NCBI RefSeq assembly: GCF_017873965.1
Contig: NZ_JAGGKT010000009.1
Location: forward strand, 62,001 to 126,000
Length of the DNA: 64,000 nt
Origin: Ammoniphilus resinae
GTDB taxonomy: Bacteria > Bacillota > Bacilli > Aneurinibacillales > RAOX-1
Direction: 5' to 3'
The position numbers and the translations under genes are program-made. The notes beneath the pieces are model-generated. The model searched no databases, was not told where the DNA came from, and was given only the letters and a program-made list of their open reading frames with translations. Below are positions 29,181-37,581 of the stretch, one piece after another (the stretch's first letter is position 1; every line of letters starts with the position of its first letter).

Positions 29181-29438
29181 TCTCGCGGTTTTTCGCAAGT
29201 TTGTAGTTTAAAGATAGTATTACCTGTCAATAATGGTTTCAAGGAGTGCATTTTTGTGCGCACAAAAATCATATGAACGGGTAATCAAGCTTGGGTTGCG
29301 ATACTTGGTAACCGCTGAAGGGGAATTCCGGTTGTGGGGATTTGTCTGGATCACTTGCCTACAAAGGTTCTGGTGAGCCTTTGAAGGTCCCTTAAATTTC
29401 GCTACCGGAATTTTCGACGTTTGAAGGAGGGTTTGTAT
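29181..29438 (+). promoter_or_regulatory. structured rpsK-rpoA intergenic region
   Basis: This gap is long for an otherwise tightly packed cluster. It holds a perfect 20-bp palindrome at 29250-29269 (ATTTTTGTGCGCACAAAAAT), a long-range pairing of AATTCCGGT (29324-29332) with ACCGGAATT (29404-29412), and an inner hairpin CAAAGG/CCTTTG (29362-29383). The outer pairing closes just upstream of the rpoA ribosome-binding site AAGGAGGG. It may be a regulatory leader or a processing site (inference). Confidence 0.5.
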
Positions 29439-30383
29439 ATGATCGAAATCGAAAAGCCTAAAATAGAAATAGTAGAAGTAAATTCAGATGCAACCTATGG
29501 AAAGTTCGTAGTTGAACCGCTTGAACGTGGTTATGGAACAACATTAGGGAACTCCTTACGTCGCATATTGCTTTCATCTTTGCCTGGTGCAGCTGTCACC
29601 AGTGTTCAAATTGATGGCGTTTTGCATGAATTTTCTACCATTGAAGGTGTTGTCGAAGACACCACGCAGATCATTCTGAATCTGAAGAAGCTCTCCATCA
29701 AGATTCATTCTGATGAGGTGAAGTATCTTGAGATTGATGCTGAAGGCGGCGGAATGGTTACAGCTGGTGATATCCGTGCGGATAGCGATGTGGAAATTCT
29801 TAACCCGGATCTTTACATTGCCACATTAGAGGACGATGCCCGCCTGCATATTCGTTTGAAAGCCGATCGTGGCCGTGGATATGTTGCTGCGGATCAAAAC
29901 AAGGATCTTGATCAACCAATTGGTGTCATTCCTATCGACTCTATCTATACGCCGATCTCACGCGTCAACTACCAGGTGGAGAATACTCGTGTTGGTCAAG
30001 TGACGAACTACGATAAGCTAACGCTGGAAGTCTGGACAGACGGAAGCATTCGACCTGAAGAAGCGGTTAGCCTTGGCGCAAAAATCATGACTGAACACCT
30101 AAACCTGTTTGTCGGTTTAACAGATGAAGCTAAGGAAGCCGAAATCATGGTTGAAAAAGAAGAGGATAAGAAGGAAAAAGTTCTAGAAATGACTATTGAA
30201 GAACTAGACCTTTCTGTTCGTTCTTATAATTGCTTGAAGCGTGCTGGGATAAATACAGTTCAAGAACTAACATTGAAATCTGAAGAAGACATGATGAAGG
30301 TGCGCAATCTTGGACGCAAATCCTTAGAGGAAGTTCAAGAAAAGCTTGCCGAGCTTGGTCTTTCTTTACGAAATGATGATTAA
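29439..30383 (+). CDS. rpoA: DNA-directed RNA polymerase alpha subunit
   Basis: 314 residues from the ATG after AAGGAGGG; a TTG 18 bases upstream overlaps that site. The N-terminal dimerisation domain shows [20 protein letters not shown] and [14 protein letters not shown]. The C-terminal domain (residues ~245-314), which binds UP elements and activators, includes [19 protein letters not shown] and [19 protein letters not shown]. Both are intact. It is the sixth gene of the alpha part and is followed by rplQ. Confidence 0.98.
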   Translation: MIEIEKPKIEIVEVNSDATYGKFVVEPLERGYGTTLGNSLRRILLSSLPGAAVTSVQIDGVLHEFSTIEGVVEDTTQIILNLKKLSIKIHSDEVKYLEIDAEGGGMVTAGDIRADSDVEILNPDLYIATLEDDARLHIRLKADRGRGYVAADQNKDLDQPIGVIPIDSIYTPISRVNYQVENTRVGQVTNYDKLTLEVWTDGSIRPEEAVSLGAKIMTEHLNLFVGLTDEAKEAEIMVEKEEDKKEKVLEMTIEELDLSVRSYNCLKRAGINTVQELTLKSEEDMMKVRNLGRKSLEEVQEKLAELGLSLRNDD

Positions 30384-30412
30384 TAACGTTGTGTTAAGGG
30401 GAGGGAATCTAA

Positions 30413-30775
30413 ATGGCATATTCTAAAGTAGGCCGCAGATCTTCCGCTCGTAAAGCATTGTTCCGTGATTTAGTGACGGATTTGTTTATAAATGAGCGTA
30501 TTGAAACGACTGAAACAAAGGCAAAAGAATTGAGAAGCATTGCTGAGAAGCTAATCACTTTAGCTAAGCGTGGGGATTTGCACGCTCGTCGTCAAGTTTC
30601 TGCTTTTGTTCGTAACGAAGTAGCGGATGTTGAAAGCGGACAGGATGCAATCCAAAAATTGTTTGCAGATATTGCTCCACGTTATGCTGAGCGTAATGGA
30701 GGATATACTCGTATTCTTAAGCTTGGGCCTCGCCGTGGAGACGGTGCACCTATGGTATATTTGGAGCTTGTATAA
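30413..30775 (+). CDS. rplQ: 50S ribosomal protein L17
   Basis: 120 residues. It carries [20 protein letters not shown] near the start and [20 protein letters not shown] with APMVYLELV at the end. L17 lies near the tunnel exit of the 50S. It is the last gene of the ribosomal cluster; a strong terminator follows at once. Confidence 0.98.
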   Translation: MAYSKVGRRSSARKALFRDLVTDLFINERIETTETKAKELRSIAEKLITLAKRGDLHARRQVSAFVRNEVADVESGQDAIQKLFADIAPRYAERNGGYTRILKLGPRRGDGAPMVYLELV

Positions 30776-30785
30776 TGTCTGGAGA

Positions 30786-30844
30786 AAAGGGTGGGGCAGA
30801 ATCTTGGTTTTTCCTAGATTCTGATTCTGTACCCTTTTTTTTTT
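30786..30844 (+). terminator. terminator of the S10-spc-alpha cluster
   Basis: AAAAGGGT with inner AGAATC pairs with GATTCT and ACCCTTTT, followed by a run of ten Ts. Confidence 0.8.
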
Positions 30845-30850
30845 GCATTT

Positions 30851-31037
30851 AAGCGGAGTTTATCCGACTAATTGGTCTGAAACGTAAATTCTGCTTGAAA
30901 TAGGCGGAGTTTTTCCGGTTAATTTGGTAAAAGGGCCTTTTTTGCTGCCAATTGTCTCTAATAACCGGAATTTCTCCGTCTATTTGCCGGATTTAAGTCC
31001 GGTCTTAACAAATAAGCGGAAATGCTCCGTTTAATCG
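30851..31037. repeat. four dispersed ~25-bp dyad repeats upstream of ecfA1
   Basis: Units at 30851, 30901, 30961 and 31012 follow the pattern GCGGARTTTNTCCGNYTAATT. Each unit contains its own small dyad (CGGA...TCCG), and the spacing is 50-60 bp. Short palindromes of this kind are common in intergenic DNA of Bacillaceae (from memory). The last one ends just before the ecfA1 ribosome-binding site. Confidence 0.7.
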
Positions 31038-31049
31038 AAGGAAGAAACC

Positions 31050-31874
31050 ATGGATCCCTTAATTATCTTCAATAATGTTAGTTTTGCCTATCCTGAGAAA
31101 GACATGGTTCTTAAAAACATCGACTTGACAATCCACTCTGGAGAATTCTTAACAATCATTGGCCACAACGGTTCAGGAAAATCCACTTTGGCGAAAATGA
31201 TGAATGGTTTATTGCTGCCTTCCGAAGGAGAGGTTCAGGTGAGCGGCCTGGATACGAAAAACTCTTCAGAGATCTGGAAGATTCGTCAGACAGTAGGCAT
31301 TGTCTTTCAAAACCCCGATAACCAGTTTGTCGCGCCAACGGTCTATGACGATGTGGCATTTGGCCTGGAAAATATGGGTCTGCCGCGAGAGGAAATGATC
31401 CAACGGATTGATTTGGCCCTGCAGCAGGTATCGATGACATCCTTTAAGGATTATGAGCCTCATCGCTTATCCGGCGGGCAGAAGCAGCGTGTGGCGATTG
31501 CAGGCATCCTGGCCATGCGTCCCAAGGTGATCGTATTTGATGAGAGCACTTCAATGCTCGATCCAATGGGCCGTAAAGAATTATTGGCGACGACGAAAGC
31601 TTTGCATGACGAGGGTTTTACCATCGTGGGTATTACACATGATTTGGAAGAATCGCTGCAGGCTGACCGGGTCATTGTCATGGATCATGGGGAAATTGCT
31701 TTACAAGGTTCTCCACAAGAGGTCTTTCAACATATAGACAAGCTTAAAAATAGAAAACTTGATGTTCCTTTTTCCGTTGAGATGGCCCATCGCTTGCGTG
31801 AGAAAGGGGTTCCGGTCCCTGAAGGGATCTGGCAAAGAGAAGAACTGGTGGAATGCCTATGGAAATTACTGTGA
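31050..31874 (+). CDS. ecfA1: energy-coupling factor transporter ATPase EcfA1
   Basis: 274-residue ABC ATPase. Walker A is GHNGSGKST (residues ~36-44), the Q loop is FQNPDNQFVAPTVYDDVAFG, the signature is LSGGQKQRVAIA, and Walker B is VIVFDEST (with Ser-Thr in place of the usual Pro-Thr). With EcfA2 and EcfT it powers vitamin uptake by interchangeable S components (for example for riboflavin, biotin, folate); no S component is encoded here. It overlaps ecfA2 at its 3' end. Confidence 0.95.
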   Translation: MDPLIIFNNVSFAYPEKDMVLKNIDLTIHSGEFLTIIGHNGSGKSTLAKMMNGLLLPSEGEVQVSGLDTKNSSEIWKIRQTVGIVFQNPDNQFVAPTVYDDVAFGLENMGLPREEMIQRIDLALQQVSMTSFKDYEPHRLSGGQKQRVAIAGILAMRPKVIVFDESTSMLDPMGRKELLATTKALHDEGFTIVGITHDLEESLQADRVIVMDHGEIALQGSPQEVFQHIDKLKNRKLDVPFSVEMAHRLREKGVPVPEGIWQREELVECLWKLL

Positions 31875-32731
31875 ATGGTCTGAAACATACATATGCACAG
31901 GGGACCCCTTTTGAACGGCATGCCCTTGGTCCAATTGATTTGCAACTTCCTTCCGGAAGCTTTACCGCGATTATCGGCCAGACTGGTTCGGGAAAATCAA
32001 CGTTGATTCAGCACTTCAATGGATTGTTGAAACCCACTTCAGGCGAAATCATAGTGGGTAATGTGAAAATTACCCCCAAAGGAAAAGCGCCCCTGAGGGA
32101 CCTCCGTAGAAAAGTTGGGCTGTTGTTTCAGTACCCTGAATATCAGTTGTTCGAGGAAACTGTTGAAAAAGATATTGCCTTTGGTCCTACGAATTTTGAT
32201 TTCCCCCCAGAGCTTGTTCACACCCGTGTAAAGGAAGCGATGGCCTTCGTCGGACTCGACTATGATGCCTTCAAAGATCAATCCCCACTAGCTCTAAGTG
32301 GTGGACAGATGCGCAGAGTGGCGATGGCTGGAGTGTTGGCCCTGAAGCCTGAGATGGTCGTGTTGGATGAGCCGACAGCTGGCCTTGATCCACAGGGGAA
32401 ACGCGAAATTCTGCAGAGGTTATACAAGCTCCATAAAGCAGAAAAATGGACGACCATTCTCGTGACACATAATATGGAGGATGCAGCCCGTTATGCCGAT
32501 CGGATTATAGTCATGAAGGACGGGGGCATCGTGCTTGATGGAACACCAACAGAAGTGTTTTCCAAAGATGTCGAGCTACAGGAGATGGGGTTGGATTTAC
32601 CGGAGATCACCCAGTTTATTATGGAACTGAATAAAAATTTGGAGTCTCCTCTTCCAACTAACATTTTTCAGATCGAGGAATTGGAAAAGGAATTGCGGAA
32701 GAGAGCCATGAGCAAAGGGGGGAAAAGATGA
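31859..32731 (+). CDS. ecfA2: energy-coupling factor transporter ATPase EcfA2
   Basis: 290 residues from the ATG giving MEITVNGLKHTY; an ATG two codons upstream is almost on top of the GGTGG site. Walker A is GQTGSGKST, the Q loop FQYPEYQLFEETVEKDIAFG, the signature LSGGQMRRVAMAG, and Walker B VVLDEPTAGLDP. It forms the heterodimeric ATPase with EcfA1 and overlaps both neighbours by a few bases, so the three ecf genes are co-translated. Confidence 0.95.
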   Translation: MEITVNGLKHTYAQGTPFERHALGPIDLQLPSGSFTAIIGQTGSGKSTLIQHFNGLLKPTSGEIIVGNVKITPKGKAPLRDLRRKVGLLFQYPEYQLFEETVEKDIAFGPTNFDFPPELVHTRVKEAMAFVGLDYDAFKDQSPLALSGGQMRRVAMAGVLALKPEMVVLDEPTAGLDPQGKREILQRLYKLHKAEKWTTILVTHNMEDAARYADRIIVMKDGGIVLDGTPTEVFSKDVELQEMGLDLPEITQFIMELNKNLESPLPTNIFQIEELEKELRKRAMSKGGKR

Positions 32732-33534
32732 ATTTTTTATCCCGCATCCCCATTGGTCAGTTTATACCAGGTGACTCCTTTGTGCACCGACTTGACCCGC
32801 GTTCTAAGTTATTATTCACGCTTTTGTTTGTTGTCCTGATTTTTTTTGCGGATGAACCGAGGACTTATATTTTTCTAATCTGCTTTACCCTGTTGTCCCT
32901 CTTTGCATCAAGAATATCGCTTTCATATCTTTTTCGTTCCCTGAAACCTATTATTTGGCTGATCTTATTGACAGTACTCGTTCATATTTTCATGACGAAG
33001 GGTGGAAGCCTTGTTTGGGAATGGAAATGGTTTAGCGTATACGAGGAAGGACTTAGACAGGCGATTTTAATCTCTGTCCGTCTGATCGTTTTAATTATCA
33101 TGGCTTCTTTGCTTACCTTGACAACTTCACCGCTTGATCTGACAGATGGGATTGAACGACTTTTACAGCCGCTTGCAAGGTTTAATTTTCCAGCCCATGA
33201 TTTGGCGATGATGATGTCGATCTCCCTACGTTTTATTCCCACCTTGCTTGAGGAGATGGATAAGATTATGAAAGCGCAGATGTCGCGAGGAGCCTATTTC
33301 GATAGTGGGGGTTTGGTTAAGCGGACACAGGCGCTCGTTCCTCTGCTAATTCCGCTGTTTGTCAGTGCCTTTCGACGAGCGGAGGAGCTAGCTCTAGCTA
33401 TGGAAGCTAGGGGATACCGTGGAGCGATCGGACGGACCAAATTGAGGGAACTGGCTTGGTCGAGGACAGATGGCGTATTTCTTGTACTTGTTATTTTAAT
33501 GGTGGTGCTTTTCTTTTTAATCCGGCAATGGTGA
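32728..33534 (+). CDS. ecfT: energy-coupling factor transporter transmembrane protein EcfT
   Basis: 268 residues with about five or six membrane helices. The conserved start IPIGQFIPGDSFVHRLDPRS and the two coupling-helix motifs with an Ala-Arg-Gly core (MSRGAYFDSGG and MEARGYRGAIGRT) are present. It links S components to the EcfA1/A2 ATPases. Its start overlaps the ecfA2 stop by four bases. The truA gene follows after 9 bp, the usual Firmicutes order. Confidence 0.95.
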   Translation: MNFLSRIPIGQFIPGDSFVHRLDPRSKLLFTLLFVVLIFFADEPRTYIFLICFTLLSLFASRISLSYLFRSLKPIIWLILLTVLVHIFMTKGGSLVWEWKWFSVYEEGLRQAILISVRLIVLIIMASLLTLTTSPLDLTDGIERLLQPLARFNFPAHDLAMMMSISLRFIPTLLEEMDKIMKAQMSRGAYFDSGGLVKRTQALVPLLIPLFVSAFRRAEELALAMEARGYRGAIGRTKLRELAWSRTDGVFLVLVILMVVLFFLIRQW

Positions 33535-33543
33535 GGGATTGTG

Positions 33544-34293
33544 ATGGTAAAGACGTATCGTAAAATTAAATGTAAGGTCAGCTATGACGGAACAGACTAT
33601 GCCGGTTACCAGGTTCAGAGCAATGCTTTGACCGTTCAGCAGCTGATTGAAGAGGCGATTGAGCAGATAGCAAAGGAACGGACGACGATCTATGCTTCGG
33701 GGCGGACAGATGCCGGAGTGCACGCGCGAGGACAAGTGTTTCACTTTCGTACCGCTTGTTCTATTCCTGTTCATAAATGGCCCTATGCCTTTGTCACAAA
33801 ACTCCCCAATGATATTGTCGTATGGGAAGCTGAGGAGGTTCCCGACGATTTTCATGCTCGGTTTGATGTAAAGGAGAAGATCTATCGGTATTCTCTTATG
33901 AATCGTCCTTTTCCCGATGTTTTTCACCGTAAGTATGCCTGGCATGTACCTTACGATTTAAACCTCGAGGCTATGCGCTCTGCGGCAAACTATCTGATTG
34001 GGGAACATGATTTCACCTCTTTTTGTTCGATTAAAACAGATGTTGAAGACAAGGTTCGGGAAATCTATGATATTTCCTTAGAAGAACACGACGAGGGAAG
34101 GGTATGGCTGACTTTTCGAGGCAATGGGTTCTTGTATAATATGGTTCGGATCATGACAGGAACGCTAGTAAAAGTTGGTACAGGGGAGTGGGAACCGGAT
34201 CGTGTCCGGGACATCCTGGAGGCTTGCGACCGCACCGCTGCTGGTCCGACGGCACCAGCGCAAGGATTGACACTCTGGGAAGTTAAATATTAA
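33544..34293 (+). CDS. truA: tRNA pseudouridine(38-40) synthase TruA
   Basis: 249 residues. The catalytic Asp lies in ASGRTDAGVHARGQV; other TruA parts are KVSYDGTDYAGYQVQ at the start, KEKIYRYSLMNR, GEHDFTSFCS and FLYNMVRIMTGTLVKVGTGE. It isomerises uridines 38-40 in the tRNA anticodon stem-loop. The ATG is preferred over a GTG immediately before it because of spacing from GAGGG. It ends the ecf operon. Confidence 0.95.
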   Translation: MVKTYRKIKCKVSYDGTDYAGYQVQSNALTVQQLIEEAIEQIAKERTTIYASGRTDAGVHARGQVFHFRTACSIPVHKWPYAFVTKLPNDIVVWEAEEVPDDFHARFDVKEKIYRYSLMNRPFPDVFHRKYAWHVPYDLNLEAMRSAANYLIGEHDFTSFCSIKTDVEDKVREIYDISLEEHDEGRVWLTFRGNGFLYNMVRIMTGTLVKVGTGEWEPDRVRDILEACDRTAAGPTAPAQGLTLWEVKY

Positions 34294-34320
34294 AAAACGC
34301 CGGGAGCCGTTGTTTTTTTC

Positions 34321-34349
34321 TTGACTCTGATTCGTAATTGAAGTAAGAT
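34321..34349 (+). promoter_or_regulatory. sigmaA promoter of rplM-rpsI
   Basis: TTGACT, a 17-bp spacer and TAAGAT. It leaves an untranslated leader of about 105 nt before rplM. The L13 leader known in Bacillus would lie here; I see no decisive motif. Confidence 0.7.
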
Positions 34350-34460
34350 ATTCTTTGGTTATTCATAAATTCCGTTTCCCACGTTCCCCGGGATTTAGAA
34401 TAGATGTTCAGACGATATTTTTTAAAACAATGATTTACTGAAAGACTAGGAGGGAAATCG

Positions 34461-34898
34461 ATGCGTACCACATATATGGCTAAGCCTAATGAAGTAGAAC
34501 GCAAATGGTATGTTGTTGATGCGGAAGGCCAGACACTTGGTCGTCTTGCAAGTCAAGTAGCGTCAATTATTCGTGGTAAGAACAAGCCTGAATTTACACC
34601 ACATGTTGATACTGGTGATTTCGTCATCATCATCAATGCAGAGAAGATTAGATTAACTGGTAAAAAGATGAGCGATAAGAAGTATTACTTCCATAGCTTA
34701 CATCCGGGCGGATTGAAAACATTCACTGCAGCTGAAATGATTGCTAAGAAACCTGAAAGAATGTTGGAATTGGCTGTTAAGGGGATGCTTCCTAAGAATC
34801 GTCTTGGTCGTCAACTTGCTACTAAGCTTAAGGTATATGCAGGAGCTCAGCATCCACATGAAGCTCAAAAACCAGAAGTACTGGAAATTCGCGGTTAA
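34461..34898 (+). CDS. rplM: 50S ribosomal protein L13
   Basis: 145 residues, normal length. It begins [20 protein letters not shown] and contains [33 protein letters not shown] and [12 protein letters not shown]13 is one of the first proteins to bind 23S rRNA. It forms a two-gene operon with rpsI after the ribosomal cluster and truA, exactly as in B. subtilis. Confidence 0.98.
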   Translation: MRTTYMAKPNEVERKWYVVDAEGQTLGRLASQVASIIRGKNKPEFTPHVDTGDFVIIINAEKIRLTGKKMSDKKYYFHSLHPGGLKTFTAAEMIAKKPERMLELAVKGMLPKNRLGRQLATKLKVYAGAQHPHEAQKPEVLEIRG

Positions 34899-34920
34899 GT
34901 ATTAAAGGAGGTTTCATTTC

Positions 34921-35316
34921 GTGGCACAAGTACAATATTATGGAACTGGACGTCGCAAGCACTCTGTAGCACGTGTGCGCCTTGTACCTGGTGACGGACG
35001 CGTTGTCATTAACAAGCGTGAGATGGATGACTACTTCGGTGGTTTAGAAGTATTAAAATTAATTGTTAAGCAACCACTTGTATTAACTGAAACTGTTGGC
35101 AAGTATGATGTGCTTGTTAACGTTCGTGGTGGTGGAACAACTGGACAAGCTGGAGCAATTCGCCACGGGATCTCTCGTGCATTATTGCAAGCTGATCCTG
35201 AGAGTCGTGGTTCTCTTAAGAGAGCTGGCTTCTTAACTCGCGACCCTCGTATGAAAGAGCGTAAGAAATACGGTCTTAAAGCAGCTCGTCGCGCACCTCA
35301 GTTCTCCAAGCGTTAA
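34921..35316 (+). CDS. rpsI: 30S ribosomal protein S9
   Basis: 131 residues with a GTG start behind [28 protein letters not shown], the central [19 protein letters not shown] and the C-terminal RAPQFSKR tail that contacts P-site tRNA are all intact. A terminator follows directly. Confidence 0.98.
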   Translation: MAQVQYYGTGRRKHSVARVRLVPGDGRVVINKREMDDYFGGLEVLKLIVKQPLVLTETVGKYDVLVNVRGGGTTGQAGAIRHGISRALLQADPESRGSLKRAGFLTRDPRMKERKKYGLKAARRAPQFSKR

Positions 35317-35329
35317 TTATCAACGACAC

Positions 35330-35367
35330 AAGACTCTCAACCTTTATGGGTTGGGGGTCTTTTTTAT
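35330..35367 (+). terminator. terminator of rplM-rpsI
   Basis: AAGACTCTCAACC pairs with GGGTTGGGGGTCTT (G-T pair allowed), followed by TTTT. Confidence 0.85.
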
Positions 35368-35473
35368 GGCTAAGAACTGCATTTGATTACAGGTATATCA
35401 AGAATGGGTAGAGCCATATAATTTTTTCGTAATTTAATTTTTATTACAAGATTCTTTTGTTAACGACAAAACA

Positions 35474-35504
35474 AGCCTTATCTTAACAGATGTAAGGCCT
35501 GTTT
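35474..35504 (-). terminator. terminator of the GbsR-like gene
   Basis: On the minus strand, AACAGGCCTTA pairs with TAAGGCTTGTT, followed by a T-rich stretch. Confidence 0.65.
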
Positions 35505-35515
35505 AGTTATTCGTC

Positions 35516-36067
35516 CTAATCCTTTTTCTTTTCAATGGGTACAAAGTTTAGAATTTCCTTTGTCTCGAAGCTGTCGATGAGTCTGTTTTGCCAATCGTAA
35601 TAATCAAGCCTTTCTTCTAGTTTTTTAATATCTATGAAGGCTTGCTCACGAATTTCCTCGGAGGTCTCCGGCTCAGCAATAAGCTTCTGTAACTTAGCGA
35701 TGGACTTTTCCATCGCACTGCTATTCATTGCGATGGCTGTCTGCCATTTAATGGTGAAGTAGTCAAAAAAGCACTCATACCAATCATCTTTAATTGCGTA
35801 TAAATCCTTCCTTTCACCCTTCACCCAAACCTTCTCCACCATATTTAAATCAAGTAAACTGCGAACCGCAACACTCATACTTGTTTTACTCATCCCAAGC
35901 GCTTCTTTCATTTCATCCAGTGTAAGTGGTTTATCTGAAAAAAAGAGGAGACCGTATAACCGTCCAGCCGAGGCGGTGATTCCATAAAGATGCATATTTT
36001 GAGCAATGGCATCTATAACTATAGTCCTGGTTCTTTCTAATATTTCATGGTCTTTCAAATCTGTCAC
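35516..36067 (-). CDS. GbsR/MarR-type transcriptional regulator
   Basis: 183 residues, close to the length of B. subtilis GbsR and OpcR. A winged-helix region occupies residues ~25-95 (ITASAGRLYGLLFFSDKPLT, LDEMKEALGMSKTSMSVAVR), followed by a long helical C-terminus. Known members repress choline/glycine betaine uptake or synthesis genes. It is transcribed divergently from opuAA with two strong dyads in the shared region, so it very likely controls the opuA operon. B. subtilis opuA has no such adjacent regulator (established knowledge). Confidence 0.82.
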   Translation of the reverse strand: MTDLKDHEILERTRTIVIDAIAQNMHLYGITASAGRLYGLLFFSDKPLTLDEMKEALGMSKTSMSVAVRSLLDLNMVEKVWVKGERKDLYAIKDDWYECFFDYFTIKWQTAIAMNSSAMEKSIAKLQKLIAEPETSEEIREQAFIDIKKLEERLDYYDWQNRLIDSFETKEILNFVPIEKKKD

Positions 36068-36115
36068 ATCCTATATAAGTTTTCACCACTATTCAAATTC
36101 TAGCCTACATATTCA

Positions 36116-36141
36116 TGAAAGAAACGTAAAGGTTCCTTTCA
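36116..36141. promoter_or_regulatory. candidate operator near the GbsR-like promoter
   Basis: TGAAAGAAAC and GTTCCTTTCA form 10-bp arms with one mismatch around a 6-bp centre, 50-75 bp upstream of the regulator's start. Confidence 0.45.
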
Positions 36142-36192
36142 TTATGGAATCAGGAGGATATTAGAGGATTTATAAGTAAATTTGTCAATTGG

Positions 36193-36226
36193 TTTGTACA
36201 GTTATTTCTGTACGTAAAATACAAAC
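36193..36226. promoter_or_regulatory. candidate operator of the opuA operon
   Basis: GTACAG (36196-36201) and CTGTAC (36208-36213) form a perfect dyad around TTATTT, and an outer GTTTGTA/TACAAAC pair lies around it. It is about 35 bp upstream of the opuA -35 box. Confidence 0.5.
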
Positions 36227-36247
36227 GATAATGACGGTATATACCCT

Positions 36248-36277
36248 TTGAACTAGAACAATTTAACAGGATATAAT
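36248..36277 (+). promoter_or_regulatory. sigmaA promoter of the opuA operon
   Basis: TTGAAC, an 18-bp spacer and a perfect TATAAT, 40 bp upstream of the opuAA start. Confidence 0.65.
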
Positions 36278-36317
36278 GGATTAAGGTCATAAGCGCCAAA
36301 TTAAACGGGGTGAAAGA

Positions 36318-37580
36318 ATGGAAGAAAACCATATAAAGATAAAGGTTAGTGATGTAACCAAGATTTTTGGGAAATCATCAAAGAAGGCCTTACAGTTACT
36401 TAATGAAGGAAAATCAAAGGAACAGATCTTAAAGGAAACGGGCTCAACAGTTGGAGTTAATCGAGCATCATTTGAAGTAAGGCCAGGCGAAATATTCGTC
36501 ATTATGGGTTTATCTGGAAGTGGTAAGTCCACTTTAGTCCGATTGCTTAATCGCCTAATTGAACCGACGATCGGGCAAGTTTTTATTGATGGTAAAGATG
36601 TAGTAAAGATGAGTAAGGAAGAATTAAGGGAAGTTAGAAGAAAGAAAATTAGTATGGTTTTTCAAAAGTTTGCCTTGTTTCCTCATAGAACTGTGCTTGA
36701 GAATACAGAGTATGGTTTAGAAATTCAAGGTGTTGAAAAGTCCAATCGAAGTAAAAAGGCATTAGAAGCTTTAGAATTAGTCGGACTTAAGGGATATGAA
36801 AATCAATACCCTAGTCAACTAAGTGGTGGAATGCAGCAACGTGTAGGACTGGCGAGAGCACTGGCAAATGATCCTGACATACTTTTAATGGACGAAGCTT
36901 TTAGCGCATTGGATCCGTTGATTCGAAAAGATATGCAGGATGAGTTGCTAGAATTACAATCCACTATGGAAAAAACGATCGTTTTTATTACCCATGATTT
37001 AGATGAGGCCCTTCGTATTGGTGACAGAATTGCCCTGATGAAGGATGGTAACATCGTACAAATAGGAACACCTGAAGAAATATTAATGCATCCTTCCAAT
37101 GAATATGTTGAGAGATTCGTAGAGGACGTAGATCTTTCCAAGGTGCTCACTGCCGGTCATGTTATGAGGCGTGCCGAGACCGTTCAAATTGATAAAGGTC
37201 CGCGTGTCGCACTAAAATTAATGAAGGACCTAGGAATTTCATCGATCTATGTTGTGGATAAACAACAGATTCTTCTCGGCGCCATTACCGCTAAAGATGC
37301 TTTAGAAGCAGCAGAAAAGAATCAGTCGTTAAAGGACTTTCTAGACAAGGATATTAATGTGGTTGGAACCGAAACATTATTAATCGATTTGTTCGATATC
37401 GTATCGTCGTCGACCATTCCTGTTGCGGTTACAGATGAAAAGAACCGTTTAAAAGGAATTCTCATTAAAGGTGCTGTTCTCGGTGCTCTTACGGGTAATG
37501 AACAATATATAAACGAGGTTTCTGTATCTGTAAATGAGGTTGCTGCACCAGAAGTGGCACCAGCTAAGGAGGTGATGTGA
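36318..37580 (+). CDS. opuAA: glycine betaine ABC transporter ATPase OpuAA
   Basis: 420 residues. The N-terminal part carries the proline/glycine-betaine-type extension (KVSDVTKIFGKSSKKALQLL), Walker A GLSGSGKST, signature LSGGMQQRVGLARA and Walker B ILLMDEAFSALDP. A tandem CBS pair fills residues ~280-400 and in relatives senses ionic strength or c-di-AMP. OpuA imports glycine betaine for osmoprotection. It is the first gene of opuAA-AB-AC, inserted between rpsI and ybaK relative to B. subtilis. Confidence 0.93.
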   Translation: MEENHIKIKVSDVTKIFGKSSKKALQLLNEGKSKEQILKETGSTVGVNRASFEVRPGEIFVIMGLSGSGKSTLVRLLNRLIEPTIGQVFIDGKDVVKMSKEELREVRRKKISMVFQKFALFPHRTVLENTEYGLEIQGVEKSNRSKKALEALELVGLKGYENQYPSQLSGGMQQRVGLARALANDPDILLMDEAFSALDPLIRKDMQDELLELQSTMEKTIVFITHDLDEALRIGDRIALMKDGNIVQIGTPEEILMHPSNEYVERFVEDVDLSKVLTAGHVMRRAETVQIDKGPRVALKLMKDLGISSIYVVDKQQILLGAITAKDALEAAEKNQSLKDFLDKDINVVGTETLLIDLFDIVSSSTIPVAVTDEKNRLKGILIKGAVLGALTGNEQYINEVSVSVNEVAAPEVAPAKEVM

Positions 37581-37581
37581 T

